From an uncultured Eubacteriales bacterium (GTDB lineage Bacteria > Bacillota > Clostridia > Oscillospirales > Ruminococcaceae), in contig ONLC01000006.1 in assembly GCA_900318545.1 (NCBI GenBank), forward strand, positions 1 to 27,806: a stretch of DNA of 27,806 nucleotides. Direction: 5' to 3'. Shown piece after piece: positions 7,438-14,270 of the stretch. Position 1 is the first letter of the stretch, and every line of letters starts with the position of its first letter. The notes under the pieces are model-generated. The model was not told the origin of the DNA, did no database searches, and saw only the letters and a program-made list of their open reading frames with translations. A program made the position numbers and the translations under genes.

Positions 7438-8406
7438 TTACCTGCTTATCCTCGGCACCTGAACTGAGGAGGTTATGCTCTTCAGCACCTGAGAGCCCGT
7501 GATGCTGTTGATCTTTGCCTTTGAGCTGAGAATTATTCTGTGGAGCACAACATCTTCAAGGCAGTAGAGCACATCATCGGGAATAACATAATCTCTTCCT
7601 CTGAGAAGAGCTGTAGCCTTAGTCATACGAAGCACAGCGATAGTACCTCTCGGGGAGAGACCGAGCTTTATAAACTCGTTGTTTCTTGTAGCGTCTGAGA
7701 GCATAGCTATATAGCGGAAAATCTGATCGGAAACATAAACGTTGTCCACCTCGTTTCTTGCGGCAATAATATCCTGAGCCGAAACCACAGGACGTACATT
7801 GTCAACAGGTACGAGGTTCTGCTTAGCTTTGAGGACTGATATTTCGTTTTCCAGGCTTGGATAGCCCATAGTGAGCCTTACAATAAAACGGTCCATCTGC
7901 GACTCGGGGAGCATTTGTGTTCCGATAGAGCCGATAGGATTCTGTGTTGCAATTACAATGTACGGGTCAGGTGCTTTGTGGGTAACACCGTCAACGGTTA
8001 CCTTGCCCTCTTCCATGACCTCCAGCAGTGCGGACTGCGTCTTAGACGACGTTCTGTTTATCTCATCCGCAAGGAAAAGGTTAGTAAGAGCAGCACCCTG
8101 CTTGTACTCAAACTTGCCCGTGTTTTTGTTCAGGATGGTAAAGCCTGTTACGTCTGTAGGCAGAACATCCGGGGTAAACTGCAAACGCTTGTACTCGAGC
8201 GACAGTGCCTTTGAAAGTGCCACCGCAAGAGTAGTTTTGCCCACACCCGGGATATCCTCGATGAGGACATGGCCGCCTGCAAGAATAGAGAGCAGCACCT
8301 TGATGATGATCTCGTCCTTACCGATGATGACCTTTTTGACCTCGCCGATAACGCTTTTGGTCAGTGACAGTACCTTTACCTGTTCCTGTGAAAGCTGACT
8401 GTTCAT
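7438..8406 (-). CDS. MoxR-family AAA ATPase
   Basis: A cytoplasmic AAA+ chaperone-like ATPase of 322 residues. Walker A is GVGKTT at residues 54-59, Walker B is LFLADEINR near residue 105, followed by the sensor-containing segment IVIATQNPIGSIGTQMLPES. The C-terminal lid carries GLSPRGTIAVLRMTKA, standard for the MoxR family. These ATPases act on von Willebrand A-type partners, and here the partner is likely the adjacent DUF58 protein. I chose ATG 8406, with AAGGAG eight bases upstream, over the longer TTG frame that begins at 8448 inside the leader. It is the first gene of the minus-strand operon. Confidence 0.94.
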   Translation of the reverse strand: MNSQLSQEQVKVLSLTKSVIGEVKKVIIGKDEIIIKVLLSILAGGHVLIEDIPGVGKTTLAVALSKALSLEYKRLQFTPDVLPTDVTGFTILNKNTGKFEYKQGAALTNLFLADEINRTSSKTQSALLEVMEEGKVTVDGVTHKAPDPYIVIATQNPIGSIGTQMLPESQMDRFIVRLTMGYPSLENEISVLKAKQNLVPVDNVRPVVSAQDIIAARNEVDNVYVSDQIFRYIAMLSDATRNNEFIKLGLSPRGTIAVLRMTKATALLRGRDYVIPDDVLYCLEDVVLHRIILSSKAKINSITGSQVLKSITSSVQVPRISR

Positions 8407-8441
8407 TTTCTTGACTCCTTCTCTTTTTACAAATCTTACAC

Positions 8442-8456
8442 AGTGCAAAAAGCACT
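8442..8456 (-). other. Small hairpin at the 5' end of the moxR operon transcript
   Basis: AGTGC and GCACT flank a five-base run, and two further G-U pairs are possible. The stem begins within a few bases of the predicted transcription start at about 8458. It could stabilise the 5' end of the message or serve as a small operator. Function is inferred only. Confidence 0.4.
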
Positions 8457-8464
8457 ACAAAGTC

Positions 8465-8493
8465 ATTATAACATATTCTGATATATTTTTCAA
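8465..8493 (-). promoter_or_regulatory. Sigma-A promoter of the moxR-DUF58-transglutaminase operon
   Basis: On the minus strand TTGAAA (8493-8488) and TATAAT (8470-8465) are separated by exactly 17 bases, with TGT ahead of the -10 as an extended element. The leader to the moxR ATG is about 52 bases. The -10 region shares a 19-base identity with the promoter at 13413-13441. Confidence 0.88.
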
Positions 8494-8549
8494 GGGCAAA
8501 ATGAAATTTTCAGCGTGCTTTCGCAAATAACGGGGCTTTCTGTTCGGGG

Positions 8550-8579
8550 GTAATAATCAGGTCTGAGGGCACATAGAAT
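8550..8579 (+). promoter_or_regulatory. Candidate sigma-E-like promoter for the spoIIIA operon
   Basis: CATAGAAT (8572-8579) resembles the sigma-E -10 consensus CATACAnT (six of eight). GTAATAAT (8550-8557), 14 bases upstream, resembles its A/T-rich -35. In B. subtilis spoIIIA is transcribed by sigma-E in the mother cell, and no sigma-A promoter is obvious here. The match is by eye and moderate. Confidence 0.4.
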
Positions 8580-8612
8580 TATATAAAGAGAAACATCACA
8601 CAGGAGGTAAAT

Positions 8613-9554
8613 ATGAAAGAGACAAGCAGGCTTGAAAGTGTATATGAGCTCCTTTCAGAGCCGATAGTACGGGCTCTGGAAGCTGTCGCAGCAAGTGAAA
8701 GGCCGAGCATCTGCGAGATAAGGCTCAGGCGTGGAAGAAGGCTCAGCATATCGGCATTTTCAAAGGAGTATTTTGTAAGCCCGGACGGCAGACTCGTAAA
8801 CGATGAGACCTCGGGAGTGCCTGTCACAGCCGAGGATATAGACACTGTTTTTCACAGAGCTATGAAAGGCTCTGTACACAGCTTTCGCAGAGAGATAACC
8901 GAGGGCTATGTCACCGTCAGGGGAGGGTGCAGAGTGGGCTTTTGCGGAACGGCAGTCATCTCTCCCGAAAAGGGGTACATAACCGATAATGTAAAGGAAA
9001 TCTCTTCAGTGAATATAAGAATAGCAAGAGAGATAAAGGGCTGTGCCTCAGACCTTTATGCAAAGGCATTCGGAGAGGGCTTAAAGGGGCTTCTTATAGC
9101 AGGACCGCCTGCCAGCGGAAAAACTACTATCCTTCGTGACCTTACAAGGCAGCTCGGGAGCAATTACAGGGTCTCTCTCATAGATGAAAGAAACGAGCTT
9201 GCTGCAAGCGTTGACGGCATACCTCAGAACGATGTTGGCTCAAGGACCGATGTGTTCAGCGCCTATGATAAATACAGCGGAATAATGACCGCAGTTCGTG
9301 TAATGTCACCGCAGGTGCTTGTCTGTGATGAAATAGGCAGCGAAAGTGACCTTGAAGCACTCCGCTATGCCCTGGGGTCGGGAGTGTGTATAGTAGCCTC
9401 ATGCCACGCACCCAGCTTTGCAGAGCTGAAGAAAAAGCAGTATATCTCAAAGCTTATCAAGGCAGGAGCCTTCAGTGCCTGTGCAGTTCTTGGGACGGGG
9501 CCGCTCTGCGGAAAGCTGGTATCATATTCGCTGATAGGAGAAAAGCCTTGCTGA
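8613..9554 (+). CDS. spoIIIAA: Stage III sporulation ATPase SpoIIIAA
   Basis: A 313-residue cytoplasmic ATPase related to type II/IV secretion ATPases. It is thought to power the SpoIIIA-SpoIIQ channel between mother cell and forespore. Walker A is GPPASGKTT at residues 164-172 and Walker B is VLVCDEIG. The segment VHSFRREITEGYVTVRGGCR is typical of the family, and the length is close to the 307 residues of B. subtilis. ATG 8613 follows a strong AGGAGG (8602-8607) at five bases. It is the first gene of the eight-gene operon, and its last 7 bases overlap the start of spoIIIAB. Confidence 0.96.
   Translation: MKETSRLESVYELLSEPIVRALEAVAASERPSICEIRLRRGRRLSISAFSKEYFVSPDGRLVNDETSGVPVTAEDIDTVFHRAMKGSVHSFRREITEGYVTVRGGCRVGFCGTAVISPEKGYITDNVKEISSVNIRIAREIKGCASDLYAKAFGEGLKGLLIAGPPASGKTTILRDLTRQLGSNYRVSLIDERNELAASVDGIPQNDVGSRTDVFSAYDKYSGIMTAVRVMSPQVLVCDEIGSESDLEALRYALGSGVCIVASCHAPSFAELKKKQYISKLIKAGAFSACAVLGTGPLCGKLVSYSLIGEKPC
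9536..9540 (+). promoter_or_regulatory. Ribosome site that fixes a TTG start for spoIIIAB
   Basis: AGGAG ends seven bases before TTG 9548. The longer open frame reaches back to ATG 9386, but that part overlaps the conserved coding end of spoIIIAA and has no family similarity. Confidence 0.75.
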
Positions 9555-10033
9555 GGGCAGCAGGCTGTCTACTGCTGGTGCTGACGGGAGCAGGGATCGG
9601 CAGGCTTTACAGTGAGAAGCTGGAGTACCGTTACAGAACGCTCTGTGCCCTTTGTGAAATGTCGAGCGAGCTTATTATTATGATAGAGGGCTATATGACC
9701 ACATCGGAAATGCTCTCTTCTCTCTCATCGGGGGACAAGTACAGGGAGCTCACCTTTCTTAGCTGTGATATAACAAAGCCCTCTGGCAGAACAGAGCTTG
9801 AAGCACAGGTACAAGCTCTTGATACAGGCTCCGATATAAAGCTTCGGCTGATATGCTATTTCGATGAGCTCGGCACCTGTGATATGCAGAGAGAAAAGCT
9901 TAAAGCGGAGCTTCTGCACTCATATCTTGCCGAAGCAAAGAACGCTCTTGGTGAGCGTTACCATTCGGACAAGCGCCTTGCAAGGGCACTGGGGCTGTTG
10001 TCGGGAGCGTTTGCGGCAGTGCTGTTCATATAG
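9548..10033 (+). CDS. spoIIIAB: Stage III sporulation protein SpoIIIAB
   Basis: A 161-residue protein starting MLRAAGCLLLVLTGAGIGRL, which parallels the SpoIIIAB N-terminal membrane helix, followed by a cytoplasmic helical domain and a C-terminal hydrophobic stretch (LGLLSGAFAAVLFI). B. subtilis SpoIIIAB has 171 residues and resembles GspF-type platform proteins, the probable partner of the SpoIIIAA ATPase. The start is TTG 9548, set by AGGAG at 9536-9540 and by homology of the first residues. It overlaps the spoIIIAA stop, so the ATPase and its partner are probably made in a coupled way. Confidence 0.93.
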   Translation: MLRAAGCLLLVLTGAGIGRLYSEKLEYRYRTLCALCEMSSELIIMIEGYMTTSEMLSSLSSGDKYRELTFLSCDITKPSGRTELEAQVQALDTGSDIKLRLICYFDELGTCDMQREKLKAELLHSYLAEAKNALGERYHSDKRLARALGLLSGAFAAVLFI

Positions 10034-10042
10034 GAGAGAGTT

Positions 10043-10240
10043 ATGGAAATTGACCTTATATTCAAAATAGCCGCAATAGGGATCATCGTGGCGGTGCTGA
10101 ATCTCTTGCTAAAAAGGGCGGAGCGTGATGAGCAGGCAATGATGACGACTCTTGCAGGTCTTATAGTTGTGCTGCTTATGATAGTGCGTCAGATAGGGAG
10201 CTTGTTTGAAACCATAAAGGAAGTTTTCGGGCTGTACTGA
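10043..10240 (+). CDS. spoIIIAC: Stage III sporulation protein SpoIIIAC
   Basis: A 65-residue membrane protein with two hydrophobic helices (IFKIAAIGIIVAVLNLLL and TLAGLIVVLLMIVRQIG), matching the family in size (68 in B. subtilis) and in the KRAERDEQA loop. It is an integral-membrane part of the SpoIIIA complex. ATG 10043 follows TAGGAGAGAG at normal spacing. Its TGA stop shares one base with the next ATG (TGATG), so it is coupled to spoIIIAD, to which it is also related in sequence. Confidence 0.95.
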   Translation: MEIDLIFKIAAIGIIVAVLNLLLKRAERDEQAMMTTLAGLIVVLLMIVRQIGSLFETIKEVFGLY

Positions 10241-10626
10241 TGAGAATAACTGCGATAATAACATTTTGCATAGCGGCGGCGGTAATACTCAAAATGATAG
10301 AGCGTGACAGCTCGGAGATAAAGCTTCTCGGAGTGCTTTTTGCAGTGAGTGCTGTACTCTATTTTGCGGCAGGCTATGCACTTGACATAATAGATACGTT
10401 CGCACCTCTGATAGATGACGCAGGCATAGACAGCGAGTATTTCGAGATACTGCTCAAAGCTCTCGGGATAGCGTATCTTACCTCTCTTGCAGAGGAATAC
10501 TGCCGTCAGTGCGGAGAGGGTGCGATAGCCGCTCAGGCAGACCTGATAGGGCGGCTCGGGATAATAAGTGTGTCGCTGCCGCTGTTTTCTGCGGCGGCTG
10601 ACCTTGTAGGCTCAATGCTTTCGTGA
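10240..10626 (+). CDS. spoIIIAD: Stage III sporulation protein SpoIIIAD
   Basis: A 128-residue membrane protein with several hydrophobic helices. The C-terminal half contains LGIAYLTSLAEEYCRQCGEGAIA, a conserved SpoIIIAD stretch. It belongs to the mother-cell membrane part of the feeding-tube complex. The ATG overlaps the spoIIIAC stop by one base and has no strong ribosome site of its own, so translation is probably coupled. spoIIIAE starts 5 bases after its stop. Confidence 0.94.
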   Translation: MRITAIITFCIAAAVILKMIERDSSEIKLLGVLFAVSAVLYFAAGYALDIIDTFAPLIDDAGIDSEYFEILLKALGIAYLTSLAEEYCRQCGEGAIAAQADLIGRLGIISVSLPLFSAAADLVGSMLS

Positions 10627-10630
10627 TGAT

Positions 10631-11758
10631 ATGAAAAGATGTTTTATGATAATGCTTCTTCTGCTGGTGCTGATCTCTTGTCCGTTTACAGCCTTTGCAG
10701 AGGATAAGCAGGAAGATGAATACAAAGCCCTCATAGATGAAATAAACAGTGAGCTTGAAGGGCTTGGCGGAGATGATGCTCAGAGTTATCTTCGGGATAA
10801 TGGCATAACAGCTGATTCTCCCGAGGCTGTTGCCTCAATAGAACCAAAGAGTGTTTTCGACTCAGTATGGAGTGCCTTCAAGGAGGAGCTTTTACGGCCA
10901 GCAAAAATGCTTGGCAGGCTTATAGCGGCGGCAGCTGTCTGCGTGATGATAAAGGGACTTTCTGCAACAGATAAGCTCGAGCAGGTTTTCGGGGCGGTAT
11001 CGGCACTGGTGTGTGTGCTGATCGTCAGTGACAGCCTGACTGACAGCTTAAACGCACTGATCGGCTCTGTCAACAGCATAAACGAGTTTATGATAAGCTA
11101 TATACCTGTTTTTACGGGTGCTGCGACCGCCTCGGGGAATGCGGTTTCTGCGGCAGGATACTATTCTGTGATGTTTTTTGTCTGTGAGCTGATGGCTTAT
11201 ACATCATCGAAGCTCTTAATGCCGCTTATCTCCTGTGTGACGGCACTCTCATTCATCTCGGCAATCAATCCGAGCCTGAACCTTGGCAAGGCGGCACAGT
11301 CTGTAAAGGGCTTTGTGACAAAGGCGCTGGGCTTTATAATGCTGATATTCACAGCCCTTATGACTATCACAGGTCTGTCGGGCAATGCCGCCGACACTCT
11401 CGGCTCGAAAACTATCCGATTTGCCGCATCAAGCTTTATCCCTGTTATAGGCAGCTCGGTTTCGGAGGCCTACTCAGCTGTGAAGAGCAGTCTCGGAGTG
11501 ATACGGACAAGCGTGGGTGTTATAGGAGTTATCATCGTTTTTATTATAGTGCTGCGGCCGCTTCTTCTCGTTATCTCGATGAAGATAGCCGTATCTCTCG
11601 CAGAAACGCTCCACTCAATGTTCTCTCTCGAGAGCTCCGCAGGGATACTCTCGGGAATAAACTCTGTGCTCTCTATTGCAATGAGCATAGTGATAGCCTA
11701 TTCGCTCTTTTTTATAACCGCCACCTCGGTGATACTGTTGACCGCCTCGGGCGGCTGA
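10631..11758 (+). CDS. spoIIIAE: Stage III sporulation protein SpoIIIAE
   Basis: A 375-residue polytopic membrane protein with a signal peptide (MKRCFMIMLLLLVLISCPFTAFA, cut likely after FAFA-type residues near 23) and an acidic outside segment. About seven to eight membrane helices follow from about residue 95. Length and layout match SpoIIIAE (399 in B. subtilis), a transporter-like subunit of the SpoIIIA channel. Its ribosome site is weak, and the spoIIIAD stop is only 4 bases upstream, which favours coupling. spoIIIAF follows after 11 bases with its own strong site. Confidence 0.95.
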   Translation: MKRCFMIMLLLLVLISCPFTAFAEDKQEDEYKALIDEINSELEGLGGDDAQSYLRDNGITADSPEAVASIEPKSVFDSVWSAFKEELLRPAKMLGRLIAAAAVCVMIKGLSATDKLEQVFGAVSALVCVLIVSDSLTDSLNALIGSVNSINEFMISYIPVFTGAATASGNAVSAAGYYSVMFFVCELMAYTSSKLLMPLISCVTALSFISAINPSLNLGKAAQSVKGFVTKALGFIMLIFTALMTITGLSGNAADTLGSKTIRFAASSFIPVIGSSVSEAYSAVKSSLGVIRTSVGVIGVIIVFIIVLRPLLLVISMKIAVSLAETLHSMFSLESSAGILSGINSVLSIAMSIVIAYSLFFITATSVILLTASGG

Positions 11759-11769
11759 AAGGAGAAGCT

Positions 11770-12261
11770 ATGCAAACCTTCAAAGCAGTGATATACATAG
11801 CCTGTGCTGTCGGGATAGTGAGCTCTCTTACAGGGCTTGCCGCCCCGAAAAGCGGCTCGGCAAAGCTGCTCGGGGCGGTAATGGCAGCGGTGATGCTTTT
11901 AGCCGTTGTATCGCCCTTCCGTGAGGACGGCTTCGTGCTTGATCTCCCCGATAAGGATGATGTGCTTGATAAGGGAGTGCCTGCATCTATGACGGAGCTT
12001 TCAGCAAGGTACTATCTGAGCTCAGCCGAGAGCGAGGTGGAGTCGTACCTGAACGGCAGACTCAGACAGGCAGGCTTCAGAAATGTACGGGCTGTCATAA
12101 CTGCGGGGCTTGATGAATATAATTATATCGTGATAGAAAGGGTAAGCCTTTACGGTGCGGAACAATCCGATCACAGTGAAATAGATGCCCTGATACGGGA
12201 AGACATTCCTGACTGTGAGACAGAATACAAAAACAGCGGAGCTGAAAACGATGATGCCTGA
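11770..12261 (+). CDS. spoIIIAF: Stage III sporulation protein SpoIIIAF
   Basis: A 163-residue protein with two N-terminal membrane helices (FKAVIYIACAVGIVSSLTGL and LLGAVMAAVMLLAVVSPF) and a soluble C-terminal ring-building domain. It is shorter than the 206 residues of B. subtilis, as is common in clostridia. AAGGAG stands eight bases before ATG 11770. Its last 11 bases overlap the spoIIIAG start. It is thought to form a ring in the intermembrane space as part of the SpoIIIA channel. Confidence 0.93.
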   Translation: MQTFKAVIYIACAVGIVSSLTGLAAPKSGSAKLLGAVMAAVMLLAVVSPFREDGFVLDLPDKDDVLDKGVPASMTELSARYYLSSAESEVESYLNGRLRQAGFRNVRAVITAGLDEYNYIVIERVSLYGAEQSDHSEIDALIREDIPDCETEYKNSGAENDDA

Positions 12262-12796
12262 GCTTAAAAAGATAGGTTCACTCATAAAAAAGGAGCAGAG
12301 ATATAAGCTGGTCTTCCTTATTGGTATACTTGGGATAGGGCTTATTTTCCTGTCCGATATGTTCTCGTCAGACAAGGAAAAGGAGCAGACATCTTCCTCT
12401 GAGAGCACTGTCAGCGATGACCCTGATGAGTATGCAAGAAAGATGGAAAAGAAGCTCTCAAAGATACTCGGGAGCGTAAACGGAGTAGGCAGCTGCGAGG
12501 TAATGCTGACGGTCGGTGGAACAACTGAGTATGTATACGCGGAGAATATCAGCCGCAGCACAGACCTCAAAGACGGCGCAAACGAGGAGACCTACAAAAA
12601 CGAGATCGTGTTCAAAGAGGAGGGCGGAGAAAAGGAGGCACTGGTAAAGAAGGTAATAAGGCCGCAGATAAGCGGAGTAATAATAGTCTGTGACGGAGGG
12701 GGCGATGTAAAGATTAAAGAGCGTGTGATAAAAGCGGTGTCAAGGCTTCTTGACGTGCCGAGCGATAAGATCTGCGTTGAGTGCAGAAATCAATAA
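12251..12796 (+). CDS. spoIIIAG: Stage III sporulation protein SpoIIIAG
   Basis: A 181-residue protein: a short basic N-terminus, one membrane helix (YKLVFLIGILGIGLIFL), an acidic and serine-rich linker, then a ring-building (YscJ/FliF-like) domain including GSVNGVGSCEVMLTVGG and ending in a conserved VIRPQISGVIIVCDGGGD block. SpoIIIAG of B. subtilis forms a large 30-fold ring between the two membranes. The open frame begins earlier at 12215. I chose ATG 12251 because GGAG (12238-12241) is nine bases away and the upstream residues duplicate the spoIIIAF coding end; ATG 12254 is an alternative. It overlaps spoIIIAF by 11 bases. Confidence 0.93.
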   Translation: MMPELKKIGSLIKKEQRYKLVFLIGILGIGLIFLSDMFSSDKEKEQTSSSESTVSDDPDEYARKMEKKLSKILGSVNGVGSCEVMLTVGGTTEYVYAENISRSTDLKDGANEETYKNEIVFKEEGGEKEALVKKVIRPQISGVIIVCDGGGDVKIKERVIKAVSRLLDVPSDKICVECRNQ

Positions 12797-12814
12797 ACGA
12801 AAGAGGTAAGCAGA

Positions 12815-13363
12815 ATGAAAAAACCGACACTTATTATAGGCAAAAGACAGATGCTGTTAGCAGGCATGACGCTGGTGCTTGGAATAGCTGTGTATGTGAA
12901 CTACGCATATTCATCAGCGGGTGCTGATGTGAAGAAAACAAAGGTAGTTAAGAGCAACTCCGTAAGCTATGGCGAGGCTGAGCTTGTAAGTGCTGACAGC
13001 GCTTCTGAGGACTATTTCTCGCAGGTCAGGATAGAGAGAATGAATTCCCGTGACGAGGCGGTGGAAACGCTCAAAAGCATTATCGGCGGAGGAGATGCCA
13101 CAACAGAGGAGAAAGCCGTCGCCGAGGAAAGTGCTCAGGCAATGGCGTCATTAATGGAGTCCGAAACCAAGGTCGAGAGCTTGGTCAAGGCAGCAGGCTT
13201 TCAGGACTGCGTGGTGTACTTAGACGGAAGCAATGCTGACATAGTCGTCAAGACCGACAGCAAGGGTCTTCAGACCAGTGAGGCGGCTCAGATAAAGGAT
13301 ATCCTTCTCAGTCAGGTGACAGTTCCGAACGAGAATATCAGGATATACGATATTGACAGCTGA
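12815..13363 (+). CDS. spoIIIAH: Stage III sporulation protein SpoIIIAH
   Basis: A 182-residue protein with one N-terminal membrane helix (MLLAGMTLVLGIAVYVNYAY), a charged linker and a C-terminal YscJ/FliF-like domain (residues about 110-182, including VVYLDGSNADIVVK). In B. subtilis SpoIIIAH binds forespore SpoIIQ across the intermembrane space, joining the two halves of the channel. ATG 12815 follows AGAGGTAAG at normal spacing. It is the last operon gene; the stop lies within one arm of an inverted repeat at 13333-13368. Confidence 0.95.
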   Translation: MKKPTLIIGKRQMLLAGMTLVLGIAVYVNYAYSSAGADVKKTKVVKSNSVSYGEAELVSADSASEDYFSQVRIERMNSRDEAVETLKSIIGGGDATTEEKAVAEESAQAMASLMESETKVESLVKAAGFQDCVVYLDGSNADIVVKTDSKGLQTSEAAQIKDILLSQVTVPNENIRIYDIDS

Positions 13364-13368
13364 TATTC
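13333..13368 (+). repeat. Inverted repeat spanning the spoIIIAH stop
   Basis: GAATATCAG (13333-13341) and CTGATATTC (13360-13368) are perfect inverted copies with an 18-base loop. The TGA stop is at 13361-13363, inside the right arm. No T tract follows, so it is not a terminator by itself. It could protect the 3' end of the spoIIIA message or be a chance pairing. Confidence 0.5.
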
Positions 13369-13412
13369 AGTCGGCAAATAGTAAAATAAATATAAAAATC
13401 CTTCAAAAATAC

Positions 13413-13441
13413 TTGTAACATATTGAAAAATATGTTATAAT
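13413..13441 (+). promoter_or_regulatory. Sigma-A promoter of the asp23-nusB block
   Basis: TTGTAA (13413-13418) and TATAAT (13436-13441) are 17 bases apart, with a TGT extended element before the -10. The expected start is near 13448, giving a leader of about 40 bases before ATG 13489. Confidence 0.88.
13416..13437 (+). promoter_or_regulatory. Operator-like palindrome inside the promoter spacer
   Basis: TAACATATT (13416-13424) and AATATGTTA (13429-13437) form a perfect 9-base inverted repeat around GAAA. It overlaps the end of the -35 and the start of the -10, so a bound dimer would block RNA polymerase. The binding protein, if any, is unknown. Confidence 0.5.
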
Positions 13442-13488
13442 GACTTTAAGTATGATTTTGAAGGATTTTTTCTTATGGAGGTATACTT

Positions 13489-13842
13489 ATGAGCGATGTA
13501 ATTAAAAATTCCGGAAAGAGCCTGCACGTTAGTCAGGAGGTTGTTGCAAGGATAATCATCAATACCGTTGCAGAGATCGAGGGAGTAAGCAGGATAGCAC
13601 CTGTTATGAAGAGCCCGAGACAGCTCTGGCTCAGACAGGAGAACTTCGGCAATCTGAGGATAGGCCTTGTTGACGATGTGCTTTCCGTAACTATCGGTAT
13701 AATTCTCAGGCAGAATGCAAAGGCTGTATCCACTGCCGAGGAGGTACAGGATAAGGTCAAGAGTGCTGTTCAGAATATGCTGGGTCTTACTGTTGCAAAG
13801 GTGAACGTGAACGTTTGCGGCATTGACAAGGACAGCGAATAA
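13489..13842 (+). CDS. Asp23/Gls24 family protein
   Basis: A 117-residue soluble protein of the Asp23/Gls24 family, which includes a membrane-associated envelope stress protein in staphylococci. Family features visible are SQEVVARIINTVAEIEGVSR at the start and the later VQDKVKSAVQNMLGLTVAKVNVNVCGI. In clostridia a copy is usually found just before nusB, as here (11 bases). ATG 13489 follows GGAGG with a seven-base gap. It is the first gene after the nested palindromic promoter. The exact role in this lineage is unknown; a link to envelope stability is inferred from relatives. Confidence 0.92.
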   Translation: MSDVIKNSGKSLHVSQEVVARIIINTVAEIEGVSRIAPVMKSPRQLWLRQENFGNLRIGLVDDVLSVTIGIILRQNAKAVSTAEEVQDKVKSAVQNMLGLTVAKVNVNVCGIDKDSE

Positions 13843-13853
13843 GGAGTGTTTTT

Positions 13854-14270
13854 GTGGGACTTAACAGAAGAGGAATAAGAGAGGCAGCATTTCTGCTCAT
13901 TTATGAGAGAAGCTTCAGAGAGGACGAGCCTCTGGAAAATGTTTTTGATAATGCAAGAGAGGTAGACGAGTTCCCGTTTAATGATGAGGTCGAGGCTATC
14001 GTTCGTGGAGTTGACGAAAAGCGTGAGGAGCTTGACGAGATCATCTCGAAGTACAGCAACAAGCGTGTCATTTCACGTATTCCGAAGGTGAACCTTGCGG
14101 TGCTCAGACTTGCCCTTTACGAGGCAGCTTATGTTGAGAGCGTTCCTGTGAACGTTGCTATCAGCGAGGCAGTAAAGATAGCGGGAATGTACACCTTCGG
14201 CCCTGATGTATCGTTTATCAACGGAGTTCTGGGCTCATATTCAAAGAGCCTTAATACTGAGGAAAAATGA
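13854..14270 (+). CDS. nusB: Transcription antitermination factor NusB
   Basis: A 138-residue all-helical RNA-binding factor which with NusE (ribosomal protein S10) joins antitermination complexes on rRNA operons. Family features are the RRGIREAAFLLIYE start, the later IPKVNLAVLRLALYEAAYV and the C-terminal PVNVAISEAVKIAGMYTFGPDVSFINGVLG. GTG 13854 is the start; AAGGAG (13841-13846) ends seven bases ahead. Its TGA overlaps the next ATG as ATGA, so the downstream TsaD-like gene is coupled. Confidence 0.97.
   Translation: MGLNRRGIREAAFLLIYERSFREDEPLENVFDNAREVDEFPFNDEVEAIVRGVDEKREELDEIISKYSNKRVISRIPKVNLAVLRLALYEAAYVESVPVNVAISEAVKIAGMYTFGPDVSFINGVLGSYSKSLNTEEK

Larger units (their letters stand above)
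13394..13470 (+). terminator. Long hairpin with a promoter in its loop (terminator-like)
   Basis: Bases 13394-13412 pair with 13450-13470 to make 19 pairs with a two-base bulge; the core is AATCCTTC against GAAGGATT. A T-rich tail (GATTTTTTCTT) follows the right arm. The loop holds the whole promoter at 13413-13441 and a second, inner palindrome. Messages reading through from spoIIIA could fold it as a terminator. Messages started inside the loop would carry only the right arm and could not. The stem is A/T rich, so strength is uncertain. Confidence 0.6.

Noticed and set aside
7871..8398. 175-residue plus-strand open frame
   Set aside because: Antisense to the MoxR ATPase core; serine-rich shadow composition and no ribosome site.
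9386..9547. Upstream extension of spoIIIAB to ATG 9386
   Set aside because: It overlaps conserved spoIIIAA coding sequence; TTG 9548 has the ribosome site and the family N-terminus.
12022..12570. 182-residue minus-strand open frame
   Set aside because: Antisense across the spoIIIAF-spoIIIAG junction, both of which are well supported.
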